Origin: Gnetum montanum
Taxonomy: Eukaryota > Streptophyta > Gnetopsida > Gnetales > Gnetaceae
Assembly (NCBI GenBank): GCA_015680685.1
Contig: MNCI01008673.1
Coordinates: 399,235-463,234 of the forward strand
Length of the DNA: 64,000 nt
Direction: 5' to 3'
Made by a program: the position numbers and the translations under genes. Positions 11,100-22,599 of this stretch are shown piece by piece; within the stretch, counting starts at the first letter, position 1, and each line of letters begins with the position of its first letter. Under the pieces are notes generated by a model that was given only the letters and a program-made list of their open reading frames with translations, was not told where the DNA came from and searched no databases.

Positions 11100-12245
11100 C
11101 TATCCCGGTGATGATAAGGCAGTAGCACTGGTTTGATGGAGTTCACGGAAAGGTTTTAATTGTTGCCTATTGACCAACTGTGTTCTCATGGGGTCCTCAG
11201 GTTTGTGTATAAGAAAGGCCCTAAATGGGAAGGTTTTGGAGATAATATAGGGTCCCTCCCACAACGTTTGAAACTTGGTACGTTGCGATACGTGTGTGGG
11301 GTTCCAGTAGAGTACCTTATCTCCACATTGAAATGCTACCTGCCAAATCCTAAGATCATGACGTTTCTTATTATAGGCCTTGTGTATCTCATTTGCTGAT
11401 AGGGCTACTAATCGATTCTCATTTAGCACACTTAAGTTGATAAGTCGTTTGCGTTGTGCTAGGGGTAGGTCAAGATCCAAGTCACTGGCTGTAGATAGTG
11501 TCTAGAGTTCAGCTTGGATTGGAAGTTTTGGTAGCTTATCATACACTAACTCATAAGGGGAGTAACCTATAGGAAGTTTCCAGGTGGAGTGATAGGCCTA
11601 GAGGGCATCATTAAGTTTGGTGCTCTAGTCCCTCCTATATTTACTGATGGTTCAAGTGAGGATTTTGGTAATCTCCCTATTGGTAACTTCAGCTTGCTCG
11701 TTCGCTTGGGGGTGATAAGGTGTTGTAAATTTATGAGTGACCCCCAAGTGTTGCATGAGTTTACGAAAAGTGATGCTTGTGAAATGTGTTCCATTGTCTG
11801 AGATGAGTGCACATGGCACTCCAAACCTGTTTACGATTTGTTGTTGGACAAATCGTGCAGTGGTGTTTGAGGAACAGTTGATGATGACTGCGCCTCTACC
11901 CACTTTGTGCAATAATCAACAGCAACGATGATGTATGCCTTCCTGTTGGACATGGGTGTGATGGGACCCATGAAGTCGATGCCCCAAATGTCGAAGGGCT
12001 CCAGTGGTTGGATCCACTGTTGAGGGTCCTCCATTTGTGCAATCATCCCACCATCTTTCTAACATCGTTCACAGGAGAAAGTGAACCATTGGGCATCCTT
12101 GAAGAGTGTAGGCCAGTAATATCCTGTAAGCAGGATCTTAATGGTTGTGCATCATCCAGCATAGTGGACCCCATAAGGGCCCTCGTGAGCATCTTGGAGG
12201 ACACGTAGTGTGTCATCATTAGGGATGTACCATCAAACTAGGCCA
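11100..12245 (-). pseudogene. Element A integrase
   Basis: The integrase would join element cDNA to host DNA. An HHCC zinc-binding part (DAHEGPYGVHYAG to SCERC) is followed by the catalytic core with all three acidic residues visible: IWGIDFMGPI (about 11975), LISDNGTHF (about 11800) and QANEQAEVTNRE (about 11690). The C-terminal part has GDKVLYWNP and LWEGPYII, and the frame ends at TAG 11100-11102. A frameshift near 11900 separates the first Asp from the rest, and several Gln/Trp codons are stops, so it is non-functional. Confidence 0.88.
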
Positions 12246-12249
12246 TCTG

Positions 12250-13108
12250 CACACACCTTATAAAGGTGGTTGTTGATTTCCATGAAGTGCTTGGCCTTAT
12301 GGAGAAACTGTTATTTCTACCGATGGTCCCACTCCTTTGGCAATTCCTGGGTTGTGAGATAGGTGAGGATGTGGCTGAACCAAGGTAATTCTTTGGGCAC
12401 CTATGTATCGATTGCTCCCGCCAAGAGGAGTTCATCTAGAAATTGGTTAGAGAGTGGCTCCTCCTCTTCTACATTATCCCATCACAACTGAGACAAGTGG
12501 TTAGCAAACACATTCTCAGTTCCCTTCCGGTCTACCATAGTGAGGTCAACTTCCTGAAGAATCACCAGCCACTGTATGATATGGGGGCTCACTGTTGGTT
12601 TATTCATCAGCAACCAGATGGCACTATGGTCAGTATGCATGAACACCTTGTATCTGAGCACATAGTGTCAAAATTTTTCCAAGGCAAACACCACCACCAT
12701 TAACTCTTTTTCGGTGGTGGTGTAATTAAGTTGAGCACCCACAATGCTACGGCTTGCACAGTGAACATAGTATGGGTGTTTCTGGTCATCCCACTATGTA
12801 AGCACAAATCCCAACACATAGTTGGATGCATCCGTCATGATGTGGAAGGGTCTAGACCAATTAGGTGCTTGTAGAATTAGAGTTTCTATGAGTTTTTGTT
12901 TAAGCGTTTGGAATGCAGATTCACATTCCCTAGTCCAGACAAATGGAGCATCTTTCTTTGTGAGCTCCACCAACGGCTTGGCAATCTTTGAGAAATTTTC
13001 AATGAAGTGCTGATAGTAACCAGTGTAACCAAGGAATGACCGAACATCTTTTATAGTGCTTAGTTGACTGGTGATTCCTTGGATGAACCTAATCTTTTTA
13101 GGATCCAT
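12250..13108 (-). pseudogene. Element A RNase H
   Basis: The RT connection and RNase H region reads SFLGYTGYYQHFIENFSKIA, then MTDASNYVLG, TEKELMVVVFALEKF, TDHSAIWLLMNKP and LANHLSQL-type motifs. These match the Ty3/gypsy RNase H that removes the RNA template strand. Stops occur at former Gln and Trp codons. It shares the RT frame and runs directly into integrase. Confidence 0.85.
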
Positions 13109-13109
13109 G

Positions 13110-13923
13110 CTATTCCCTGCTTATGAAATACGATGCCCCAGAACAGTGCCCTCTTGGACCATTAAGTGGCTCTTTTGCCAATTGAGCCATAGATTAGTTT
13201 CCACACATCTTTTTAGAACTTGCTCAAGGTGGTCCAAGGCTTGGTCAAACATGGCTTCATAGGTAGAGAAGTCATCCATGAATACTTCTACCCCATTGCC
13301 AATTTGCTACTAGAAGATGCTGAGGACAAGGTGTTGGAAAGTGATAGGCGCATTACACAGGCCAAAGGGCATCTTTTTGTATGCAAAAGTCCCCTAGGGA
13401 CTTGTAAATGTTGTTTTGGCCTGGTCTTTTAGCATGATTTGGATTTGGTTATAGCCATTATAACCATCCAAAAAGCTATAATAACAATGCCTTGTGATGG
13501 TATCCAACACCTTGTCCACAAATGGGAGTGGGAAGTGATCCTTGAAGGTAGCCAAGTTGAGCAATTGAAAATCTATACAGACCCTCCATTTGCCATCCTT
13601 CTTTGGCATAATAATGAGTGGGCTAACCCAGTCACTATCTATAATGGAGTAGATGAACCTCGCTTTCAGCAACTGTTCAATTTCATCTTTGACAACCTGG
13701 TTCAATTTGGGGTTCAACCACCTTTATGGTTATCACGTGGCTTCATGGAAGGGTCAATATAAATTCAATGTTGGCAAACCCTAAGATCAACCCCTGTTAA
13801 TTCAAGATATGACCACACAAAAGCAGCATCCCATTTGTTTACCACCTTCAGCAACTTCTTCTTTTGTTCAGGAGCGAGGGTGGCATTGATAATTACTAGT
13901 TTCCCATTCTGCAAAAATGCATA
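13110..13923 (-). pseudogene. Element A reverse transcriptase
   Basis: Readable RT motifs are WVSPLIIMPKKDGKWRVCID, HFPLPFVDKVLD, FLDGYNGYNQIQI, KMPFGLCNAPITFQ and the active site VEVFMDDFS (about 13268-13285). FMDDFS is the Athila form of the YxDD box. A one-base shift near 13722 separates protease from RT, and internal stops disable it. Confidence 0.9.
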
Positions 13924-14829
13924 TTATAAGTGGGCCAGTAAAGATTTGAGTTCCAGGGGCTCTTGTTTAAAACTTGCAGGGATTTGCAACTTTCCCCAAT
14001 CATCACGGTCATCAACAGTGAATACTTGTTGATGAACCTCTTCCAAATCATCCATGCTCTCGACATAGGTGTGTACAAGCCCCTCAGATGGTTCCATGCA
14101 TAAGGTGCTACTAGTAGGGTCAAGGGTCAGCCACTGGGTGCCTTCTTGATTTGTGGCTGTTGCGAATAGACATTGTTGAACCTGCGATTCCTTGGTACAT
14201 CGACTGCATGCTTGAATAGATGTCCACTTAGTGGACCATAGCTGCTGTAGATAGTTGCACCCAGAGTCACTATACGTAATGCATGGAACACACTTATTCT
14301 CAATCTTTCCAAAAGAATTTTCCTTTGAAATTTCAAGGGAAAGATCTCGAAGTCCTAATCTTGCATCCACCTTGCTCAGCCAGGCTCTTCCCATTATTAT
14401 TGGAAATTTTCCCTTGCAATTCTCAACACGAATGACAAGGAGGTTGGTAGGATAGGACCACCCACAAACGATGGTCACAATGTCTTCTACTAATCCTAAG
14501 GGTATAGTAATGGATTGGTCTGCCAACTCGAGTTGAATGATACTCTTCTTTAACGGGGATAGGTTCCAAGTCTTGTACATGTAATGTGAAATCAAGTTGA
14601 CTCCTGACCCTGAATCCAGAAGAGCTTTACATGGCTCATTTCCTGCCACTTGAAGATAGAGGAGGGGGCTTCCTGGATTAGTCAATTTTCGAGGAAGATG
14701 GCCTACCTTTATCCAGTCCATCATAGCGTGTGTGAGCATGATGGTTTGTATGTTGGAGGACGTTTGGTTTGAAGGCTGCTCGAAGGGTGGAATAGTGGAG
14801 GCGATTGGAGGCTCAGAGGTAATAGCCAC
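13924..14829 (-). pseudogene. Element A aspartic protease
   Basis: A 301-codon frame includes the retropepsin active site CKALLDSGSGVNLIS (Asp codon at 14614-14616) and the flap-side FPIIMGRAWLS. It would cleave the gag-pol polyprotein. The upstream segment HAMMDWIKVGHLPRKL is shared by elements D, H and F. This is one of the longest undisturbed frames in the element; the stop at 13924 replaces a Glu codon. Confidence 0.88.
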
Positions 14830-14849
14830 AGGTGTGTGTGAGGGTATGT

Positions 14850-17237
14850 TTGGGTTATTGGGCTAGAAAAAGGGATGTTTCTGTGGTTTTTCTTCCTATC
14901 CACTCGGCTAAGGAGCCGGTTGTAAGTTGACAGCCCTCATAGCATTATGTTGCTGTTGCTATGGCTGTGGTGGTATTTTCCCCTACATAGGTGGAGCAGG
15001 TGGTAGCTGAGTGGGATGTTGTTGAGTAGGGACATCAGGAGAAGGTGATGGAGGATAGTAGAGATGTGGGTTCTCCCCCCTAGGTGATGGAGATTATGCT
15101 TGGAAGTATTCTAGGGGATGGTAATGATTTTGAAAGGTTGCATGATTAGAAGTGTCCCGTGGGGAGACAGGTTGCTAAACATAGTACCCATAGGGATCTG
15201 GCTGTCGATAAGGGTACTTCTGCCTTGGAGGTGGCATCCCCCATGATTGTGGGTGCTATCATTGCTGAAAATATTCGTAAGGTTGTGGTGGTGCTCCACT
15301 TGGATAATATCCTTGCTGCTGGTGAAACTGCCTGGGATTACCTTGTGGGTAAGGCAACCTTTGGGGTGTTTGCCTCTTTGCCAAGCGAGGATTCAACGCA
15401 TACACCCCAAACTCTTGTAGATGTGACACTACGGGACAACACCCTTAGGATGTTTGTATTGGCATATGTCACATTCATCATGTCCTTCTGTATCAGAGTC
15501 TACAACCTATTCTGCTATAGCAAGTTTGCCCTTAACTTTATGGTGGGCATGTTCAGCTTCCTTCCTCCTATGCTGATCATGATCATTAATTTGCTCTTTG
15601 GATTCCTTTGTGATTTTTAGAACACTTTGAAATTTTTCATCCAAAGAGTCCCACATCTTGTCAACCTTCGCCGATATTTCTAAAGAAAATTTTTGTAGGG
15701 GCAAGGTTTTATGGTTCACCGCTGCATCCAATGGTGATTCCTCCTCATCTTCACAAAATCGAACTTCCCTCTTTTTGATGGAGGGATCCTGATTATACTC
15801 CTCTGCACTCTCTTTTTTCCTAAGTTCCCCCTCTTCTTTAGTCATTTACTCAATTAAGCGATGCAGTTAATGGACCCTTAGCTTCAATAGTCATCCTTGG
15901 GCGTACATGCCAAGGGTCTTTTTGGTTTCAAAGCGAAGCCCATCAATGATATGGCAAAGCTATGCCCGTTGAGAGTAGCCATGACTAGGGCATCAATGTA
16001 ATAATGAGTAGTATTTGCTCATGGATGCATCCAAGGGTTCATGACCACCTTGCTTCCACCCTTGGATTTGATGTCTCAGGTTAGCCACTCTGGAGTAGGT
16101 TTGATACTTGTTGTTGAAGATTTCTAGCATCGTACTCCATCTCCTGATTGATTCCAGCTCTAAAGACTAGTACTAGCTTTTTGCTTCTTTGATGAGTATG
16201 CGAGGGAACAACTTAAGTTTTTACTAATCATTATCAATGTTCTGCAAGGTGCAAGCATCATGAAATGCTTGCAAGTAAGTATATGGATCACAATTATATC
16301 CCCCTTCAAATCTGGGGATGTTGTTCATATCAATGTGCTTGATCCAGCTATCTTTCAGGTGCCTATTGGGTATTTGAACTACCTCGGCAATATTGAGCAT
16401 ACTTCGAGTAGCCAAAAATGGTTCATCCAAGTCATAGTCCTGCTGAAGGTCACGATGTCTGTGACAATTTCAGCTACCTCTCCTTTCATGATGGTGAGAC
16501 TCGCATGATTTGTCACACCCTCCCTCACCTCATTCCCTTCGGTCCTTATGACCACCCTCACCCCGATCCTTTCTACCACGGTTATGATCGGAATCAGAAC
16601 TGGATGAAGGTAGAGTAGAGTGAGACGATGGAGAAGAGGGAGAGGAATCGCCACCACCCTGGTGTCAATCTCCCCCTCTACTATGATAAAAACCTTGATC
16701 TTCATGCCCATCTTTACTTGTGCCATGACCTCTCCTGCATGATCCCCCATCCTCTTGGGGATCCCGGTCACTTGGTTGCTTGTTTTGAATGATGGAATGA
16801 ATGATTTGATGCCTTAGAGGAAGTTTGGTTGAATGGGAGTAATGAAAGACAAGTTCCTCATCATCTTGTAGTCTTTGCAAGAATAAGGGGTTACTGAACT
16901 GTTTCCCCTTCATGTGTTCATACCGTTCTGCCTGCTGCTGGTCTCGTACACGTTGTGCCTCAGTTGGACGATAGTCCCGGTAGTCATGATCCTCCATGAT
17001 GTACTCCACACCGCGGTCTTGAATGCCTAGTTTGGCAAGATTGTGAAACAACATTCCAAGAGACGATCAGTCAGGCGGTAATATGATGTTGCCCTCCATG
17101 TCCCATCAACGCAAATGCTCATCTTGATGTAGGATAAAGGTGAAATCGAGAACATATTCATTTGGATGCATGTATACCACCTGACATTCTTGTGGCACCA
17201 ATGGGTTGGATCCATCTCGCCTGTGAGAAGAAGACAT
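14850..17237 (-). pseudogene. Element A gag
   Basis: The start ATG is at 17235-17237 (MSSSHRRDGSNPL), about 145 nt past the PBS. Conserved blocks are LGIQDRGVEYIMEDHDYRDY, FEGGYNCDPYTYLQAFHDAC and a late zinc knuckle C-D-I-C-Q-Y-K-H-P-K-G-V-V (15437-15475). The knuckle matches CX2CX3HX4C in the sister elements but has lost the last Cys. A TAA at 15846-15848 interrupts the IE(Q)...KEEGE segment, where D, C and F also have stops. Gag would form the particle and bind RNA. Confidence 0.82.
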
Positions 17238-17382
17238 TTTAGACGTTAGACAATCCATTGATGGGTGTACCTTACTTTTTACTTAGACCACCTAGCGTGC
17301 GTAAATTTTACTATCCTAGATTCGTTCCAACGATGTGAATGATAATTTTGCTAAGGTTAGATGGTGCATGTAAGACTAACAG

Positions 17383-17400
17383 TCCCTAGCAACGACGCCA
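17383..17400 (-). promoter_or_regulatory. Element A primer binding site
   Basis: TGGCGTCGTTGCTAGGGA begins one base after the 5' LTR end. It matches the complement of plant tRNA-Asp 3' end (TGGCGCCGTTGCCGGGGA) with three mismatches, all transitions. A tRNA-Asp primer is typical of Athila. Confidence 0.8.
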
Positions 17401-17401
17401 A

Positions 17402-18298
17402 TGATGAGTGGTGAGGTACCCCTACATCCAACCATGCGAATCACGGGCATTCACATGCAACTCGGTTGAATTCCATAAACTATAAACACTTTGCATACAC
17501 CAAACCCTAACCAACAAAGCCTTGTGTTAGAATGATCATTGTCTTCCCAACCTCACTTATGGTGTTCTGATGCAATGGTTAAGTGAGATTGAGGCAAATG
17601 ATTTTTATGGCTTTTCTCTTTATCTTCCTAAGTCTAATTCTTGAAATGAAATGTAAGGAATGGAATATTACGTAATCCATAATTATCCTAATCTATCTCT
17701 TAACTTTTCCTAGCATAAGTATCTGATCCCATCTTTCGTGCACATCCTAAGCATCCCCTAACCACTACTAGGTTACCAAACGTTAAGCGTCATTGGGTTG
17801 CCAAGTGTTGGGTTTACATTCGAGATGGTCGTACTTATGGTTTGTTACAAGCTATAAAAGAGTGATGATGATTAAAGTGATAACAATGAAAACTTAAGGA
17901 ATTATTAAAGCATAGAAATATTAAAATATTAAATGCTCAAATGACTAAGTCCAATTGCTGCAAGGAATGCTTGAAAAGCTCGTCTTTATTGTCGGTCACA
18001 CCAATGGGCTCAGGTACATTAGTGCTTGAATAAAGAGTTGGACACCTTTCTCACACTTGTTATGGGCACTTGGAAAATATTCTAACTCTCGCAGAAACAA
18101 ACCGCAAGAGCTTTGCTACAACTGCCAACCTAAGTGTGGCGGAAGCACACTTATTTATAGGCTAGAAAAGGCGCTGCGTAAACGAGGCCACGTAGACGCA
18201 TGGATAGATGCGTCGATGGGGTTGCGTTGACGCAGTTGTGTATACGAGGCCCCATATACGCGGCCCAGTCAACACATCAACTGCTTAGCACTTCATCA
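17402..18298 (-). repeat. Element A 5' LTR
   Basis: At 897 bp this is the longer copy of the pair. It carries the full U3 repeat region (18180-18280) with GACGC and GGCCCCATATAC motifs and a TATA box (18151-18160). It ends in TGATGA/TCATCA termini. Confidence 0.92.
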
Positions 18299-18303
18299 CC
18301 TAC
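18299..18303. repeat. Right target-site duplication of element A (CCTAC)
   Basis: It is identical to 5118-5122. Together they show a simple insertion into the LINE. Confidence 0.9.
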
Positions 18304-20110
18304 CGAAACACCTTCCATTGGAATGTCTACTTCCCCAAATTCCCAACACCCAAATGATTGAAGAAAAAGTCCATCATTTCCCAATGGTTTTTTATATCTC
18401 TGAGGCTCTAGTTAGGCAAGTCCACAAATTAGGATAGCACATTTGGAGACAACTGATCCAAGGCTTGTTCGCATGGAACCAAACTTCCCAAGCTAGTTTA
18501 GTAGCTAGAATGCAAGCCTGCCTCCTCAAATCCCGAAGCCCACAACTACTTGCATTAACTAGGATAGCCACCTTATCCCAAGCAATCAAATGAAATTAGC
18601 GACACTCTTTCCCATCAAACCAAAGTAAATGCCTCACAATTTGATTGACTTGTAATATAAATTAGGCTGGCGAATTGAAAACTAATGCACTATAAATGGA
18701 AATGCTTAAGAGGATAGATTTAGCTAGAGTCAACTTACTTGCAGAAGACAGAAATCTATCTTTCTAAGAGGTCAACTTCTTTTGTCTCTTTCCCAACACT
18801 TCCTCCCAATTGTTAACTGATTTCTGTTTGCAGAAATGAGGCTGCCTTAGATAGGTAGTTGTGAGTGAGCCAAAAATACACCCAAAAATATGCCTAATAT
18901 GCTCAAATCTTTCTATTGAGCACTCCATAGGGAAAAGCTTTGTCTTGTTCCAATTAACTTCAAGCTTTATTGACTGACAAAATCCATCTAACACCTGCAT
19001 CATCTTTCTAGCCTCAAGAACAAATGCCAAGGAAAAAATCATTGCGTCATTTGCATACTAAAGAGTACAAAGGTTTCAGGGAAACAAGGATGTGACATTC
19101 AACTTTTTGATCTATCTACAGAGGTTATTGACAACAATAACAAAGAGATATGGTGATCAAGGATCACCTTGCTGAAGGCCCTACTGTAGGCAAAATTGCT
19201 GAGATATCTACCCATTCCGATAAACTTGGAATCTAGCTGTAAAAAGCATGAACCTGATCATGTTATAGAACCCCTACAAAACCCCAACTCCTTCAGGGTG
19301 ACAATTAAGGCATCCTAGTCTGACTTAGCATATGCTTTTAATAATTCAGGTTTGAGAAAATCTCTTATTTCTAAGTGTCAGCCCAATGCAAAGCCTTATT
19401 TGTCACAATGACACTATCATTAATGTTTCTCCCAAAGATGAATCCCAATCCATCTGCCTCTATGATATTAGTAGCAAGGGCTTTAGGCAATTCACCAAAA
19501 GCATGAAAAAAGTTTTATAAAAATTATTGCAAATAGTGATAGACTTGCAATCCCCTGAGGATTGCACCTCCTTTATCTTGCGTAGTAAGACAATGAAGTT
19601 ATTATTCTAGGCTTTGTGAAAAGTACCATACTTAAATCCTACTTGTAAAAGACCCTAAAAATCCTTTCTAGTGACATCCCAATAAGCTTTGATGCATTCA
19701 AAGTTATAGTTGTCTAGGCCAAGTGTCTTGTGATTTGGTGCCTCAACCACTATTGAACGAATCTCCTTTCTAAAGAGTCTTCTGTGTAAGAACTCATTAT
19801 TAATAGGGGAAACCAAGTAGGAGAGCATGCCTTCCAATATTCTAGGATTGTTTTCATTTTGATTATACATACAGATTACAAAAATAGGTAACCGCAACTT
19901 GGAGATCATCTTGGACATCTAGGGAGAATTTGATCAAGGGCATCTTTTGATTTCTAGGATTTGCAATCATATTGAAGTAGGTAGAATTTTGATCTCCTTT
20001 CTTTAGCCACCTCTTCTTGGAGCATTGTTTTTAGTAGACCTCCTCCTCATGAGCCAACATTCTCACCTAGTTCTCTACTGTGACTAGATTTTGCATAATA
20101 GGGTCTTTTA
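18304..20110 (-). pseudogene. LINE (L1-type) reverse transcriptase remnant
   Basis: In minus-strand order the fragments read WLKKGDQNSTYFN (about 19960-20020), a KTLGLDNYNFECIKAYW segment (A.G.DG..F..K..W), QGDP-SPYLFVIV (19130-19175), YANDAMIF (19040-19061, from the usual YADDTMIF) and KLEVNWNKTKLFP. A C-terminal AWDKVAILVNASSCGLRDLR follows. This is the non-LTR retrotransposon RT of plant L1-type LINEs. Stops and frameshifts are frequent. The 5' end with endonuclease was not found, so it is 5'-truncated, as LINEs often are. It continues at 4640-5117 across element A. Confidence 0.85.
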
Positions 20111-20278
20111 GCTATGTTAACACTAAGTGTTAGCCTAGTGATAAGGGTCTTAGCACATAAAGTCTCATTGAACATACTAAAAATTTCAATTTCAATAAAA
20201 TTGTTTTTAGATTTTTTATTTTAAAAAAAGGTTTCTTGCTATGAAATTCACTTAATATAGAGAGAGAGAGAGTAAAAT

Positions 20279-20462
20279 TTGGCAATCGGATAACCGAACA
20301 TGCTATGTCGAACATTAAAAGAGAAAAATCAATGTCCACGTATCTTGAATTCCAGGCTCCGAATTTTTTTTTCGTAAGTCAAATTGGACAATCGCATAGC
20401 CGAACATGTTCTGTCTAAGATGTGTATATCTTGAATTGAGTACATTAAAAGAGAAAATCAAC
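20279..20462. repeat. Imperfect tandem repeat (about 107-bp period)
   Basis: TTGGCAATCGGATAACCGAA (20279) recurs as TTGGACAATCGCATAGCCGA near 20386, and both copies then contain ATCTTGAATT and ATTAAAAGAGAAAA blocks in altered order. The origin is unknown. Confidence 0.6.
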
Positions 20463-21157
20463 GGTTAAAAATGTAGCAGAAAATAATAAATGCTTAATCC
20501 TATAGACATGATACAACATGTATCCATGGTTAATGGTTTCAGTATTTCAATGCATACAGCATCTGCCTATTCACAATTAACATACGCACGAAGGCACACC
20601 AGCAAAGATAAAACACATAAGGTAATGCCTAGCAAAAAATTTTTACTTCGGAACAAGGTCTTACAGTGGAAATTAGCACAAAATTGCATTTCGCTTTGCA
20701 ACTTCAAAAAAATGGCGCAAGTTAATCCAGTTTCATTGGATGCTTTTGCCACAATAGTCAATGAAAATGAAAATGAAGGTGAGTTTCAAACATTTATCAG
20801 CCTCCTGCATCTTTTGTTTTTCTTCCAATGTTCTCTACATGTTCCCATTCATTGTTTTGGGTTTGCTTCCAATGCTCTCTTCGTTCTTAGTTCAGGAATG
20901 TTCTAAATGCCTCAGGGGCTTTAGCCTAAGATCATGGATAAAGGCTACTTCCATTTTCTTAAATGTTCTTTTGCTTCCATTGCTTTAATAGGAATTTAAT
21001 TTGTCCAGTGGTTGAAACCATTGCATTCCCTTCATTGAATTTTCAGCCAGAAGAGGAAGGAAATCTTCGGTTACTGGTATTTTAGGCAACTCACAAAATG
21101 ATGGCATTATTGATTTTTTTTTTTTCAAATTTGGAACCATAAAATCTGTCAACAAAT

Positions 21158-21202
21158 GCTTATAAACAACTCCGTGAAGGGCGCTTATAAACAACTCCGT
21201 GA
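21158..21202. repeat. 20-bp exact repeat, 25-bp period
   Basis: GCTTATAAACAACTCCGTGA occurs at 21158-21177 and again at 21183-21202. Confidence 0.9.
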
Positions 21203-21514
21203 TGTGGCCCTGCTGGTTTTTTCTCAAACAATGTCTATACGGAACCATAAAAAACATTGTGAAAACACCTACAATGATGTATTAAGTTGAAATAAGGGAC
21301 ATTGATTTAGCTAGGTGGTTAAGAACCGCAAAGCTTAAGACCTCTTCACACAAGAAATGAAACACTTTCTATATATTTTGTAAGATAACTCCTACCCCAC
21401 AACCCTCCCTTTACCCATCTCCCTACATCATGCACTTCCTTCTTTTTTTCTTGTTTTTTGGTTTTTAAATTATAAATAGGTTTGTAGGGTAGTTATTTTT
21501 GAGTATAAAGTTAA

Positions 21515-22445
21515 TAATGAAGTGTCAAAGTGTCGTGTCAACGGGCCCTTGTTGACGTGGCCTTGTCACAAGTCCCATCTACTTGGTGTTGCCCCATCAA
21601 CAGGGTTGCGCCGACGTAGCATTTGATGCGTTTATGGGATCCCATCGACATAGATGCACAATAAAGTCTATAAATACGTGTTTACTAACTATGTTTATGG
21701 GAGGTCAAGTCATAGTTGTAGTAGAGCTCTTGTAGTTTTGTCATTTGAGAGTTGGAATATTTCTCAAGTGCCCATAGTAGGAGTCAGAAAGTGTACAGAT
21801 CTTTATTTGAGCACTAATATACTTGAGCACACTAGTGTGAATGACAATAAAGACGAGCCTTTTGATCAAACCTTGCAGCACTTAGAATAGATTAATGATT
21901 TATTTCTGCATTTATGGTTTTCATTAATTATGCAATTAATTAAGCTAAACTAGACTTTAATTGATTAATTAATTAAGCTAAATAGATTAAACACATAAGT
22001 ACGACCACTTTGAACATAAACACATATTCTCTTGGTAACCCCAACAACATTATTGCTTGGTTTGTCTAGTAGCATAGCGCTTGGTAATCCTAGTACGTGG
22101 GTTCAAGACATGTACAGAAAGTGGGACCAGACACTTATGTTAGGATTAGTTAGAGATTAGTTAATTAGTTAAATTAAATTAGCTATTAAATTACTTCATT
22201 TCTCTATTTTAAGCACCAAAAGCATAAAACATAAAATAATAAAAATTATATGCCTCAATTACACTTAACCATACCTCTGTACATCACAAGTGTAATTGGG
22301 AAGACAACGAATGATTGTTAGGGCAAAATTCACTTCCTAGAGACTAGTTTATTGAAAGACATAGAGTCCATGGAATTTGACTAAATCATGTGTGAACACT
22401 TCGTGATTCATATGGTTGAGTGTAGGGGTACTCGACTGCTCATCA
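21515..22445 (+). repeat. Element D 5' LTR
   Basis: It starts TAATGAAGTG (TG mutated to TA compared with TGATGAAGTG of element A) and ends GCTCATCA. U3 has TCAACGGGCCC, GTTGACGTGGCC and CCCATCGACATAG motifs, followed by the TATA box CTATAAATA at 21668-21676. The R/U5 part holds the repeated CTTGGTAAYCC motif (22030-22105). Confidence 0.85.
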
Positions 22446-22446
22446 T

Positions 22447-22464
22447 TGGTGCCGTTGCTAAGGA
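22447..22464 (+). promoter_or_regulatory. Element D primer binding site
   Basis: TGGTGCCGTTGCTAAGGA lies one base past the LTR end and matches the tRNA-Asp complement apart from transitions. Confidence 0.8.
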
Positions 22465-22599
22465 CTCTTTTTGTTTGAAATGTGCACTATCTAAGTTTAG
22501 TAAACATCATTAACATCATTAGATAAACCTTAAGGTCAAAATCATTCTCACAATAAATATAATCACACAAGCACATTGATATCTTATTTGTATTGCAAA

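Larger units (their letters stand above)
5123..18298 (-). mobile_element. Element A: full-length Athila-like Ty3/gypsy retrotransposon
   Basis: This 13.2-kb element on the minus strand is bounded by two LTRs and a CCTAC target duplication and is inserted in a LINE. In element order it has 5' LTR (17402-18298), tRNA-Asp-like PBS, gag, protease, RT, RNase H, integrase, a 2.1-kb spacer, a long 3' ORF, PPT and 3' LTR (5123-5960). The RT signature VEVFMDDFS, the PBS and the extra 3' ORF fit the Athila lineage. Scattered stops and at least two pol frameshifts make it defective. Differences between its LTRs are almost all transitions, so it is old. Confidence 0.93.
20111..21514. other. Unassigned region between LINE and element D
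   Basis: I recognise no gene. A GA run lies near 20258-20272, with imperfect repeats at 20279-20462. A short frame at 20712-20781 reads MAQVNPVSLDAFATIVNENE and is followed by a GTGAGT donor-like site, which could be a first exon, but no second exon was found. A 20-bp exact repeat is at 21158-21202. Confidence 0.4.

Noticed and set aside
12238-12435. 65-codon minus-strand frame in element A
   Set aside because: It is a shadow frame of the RNase H-integrase linker.
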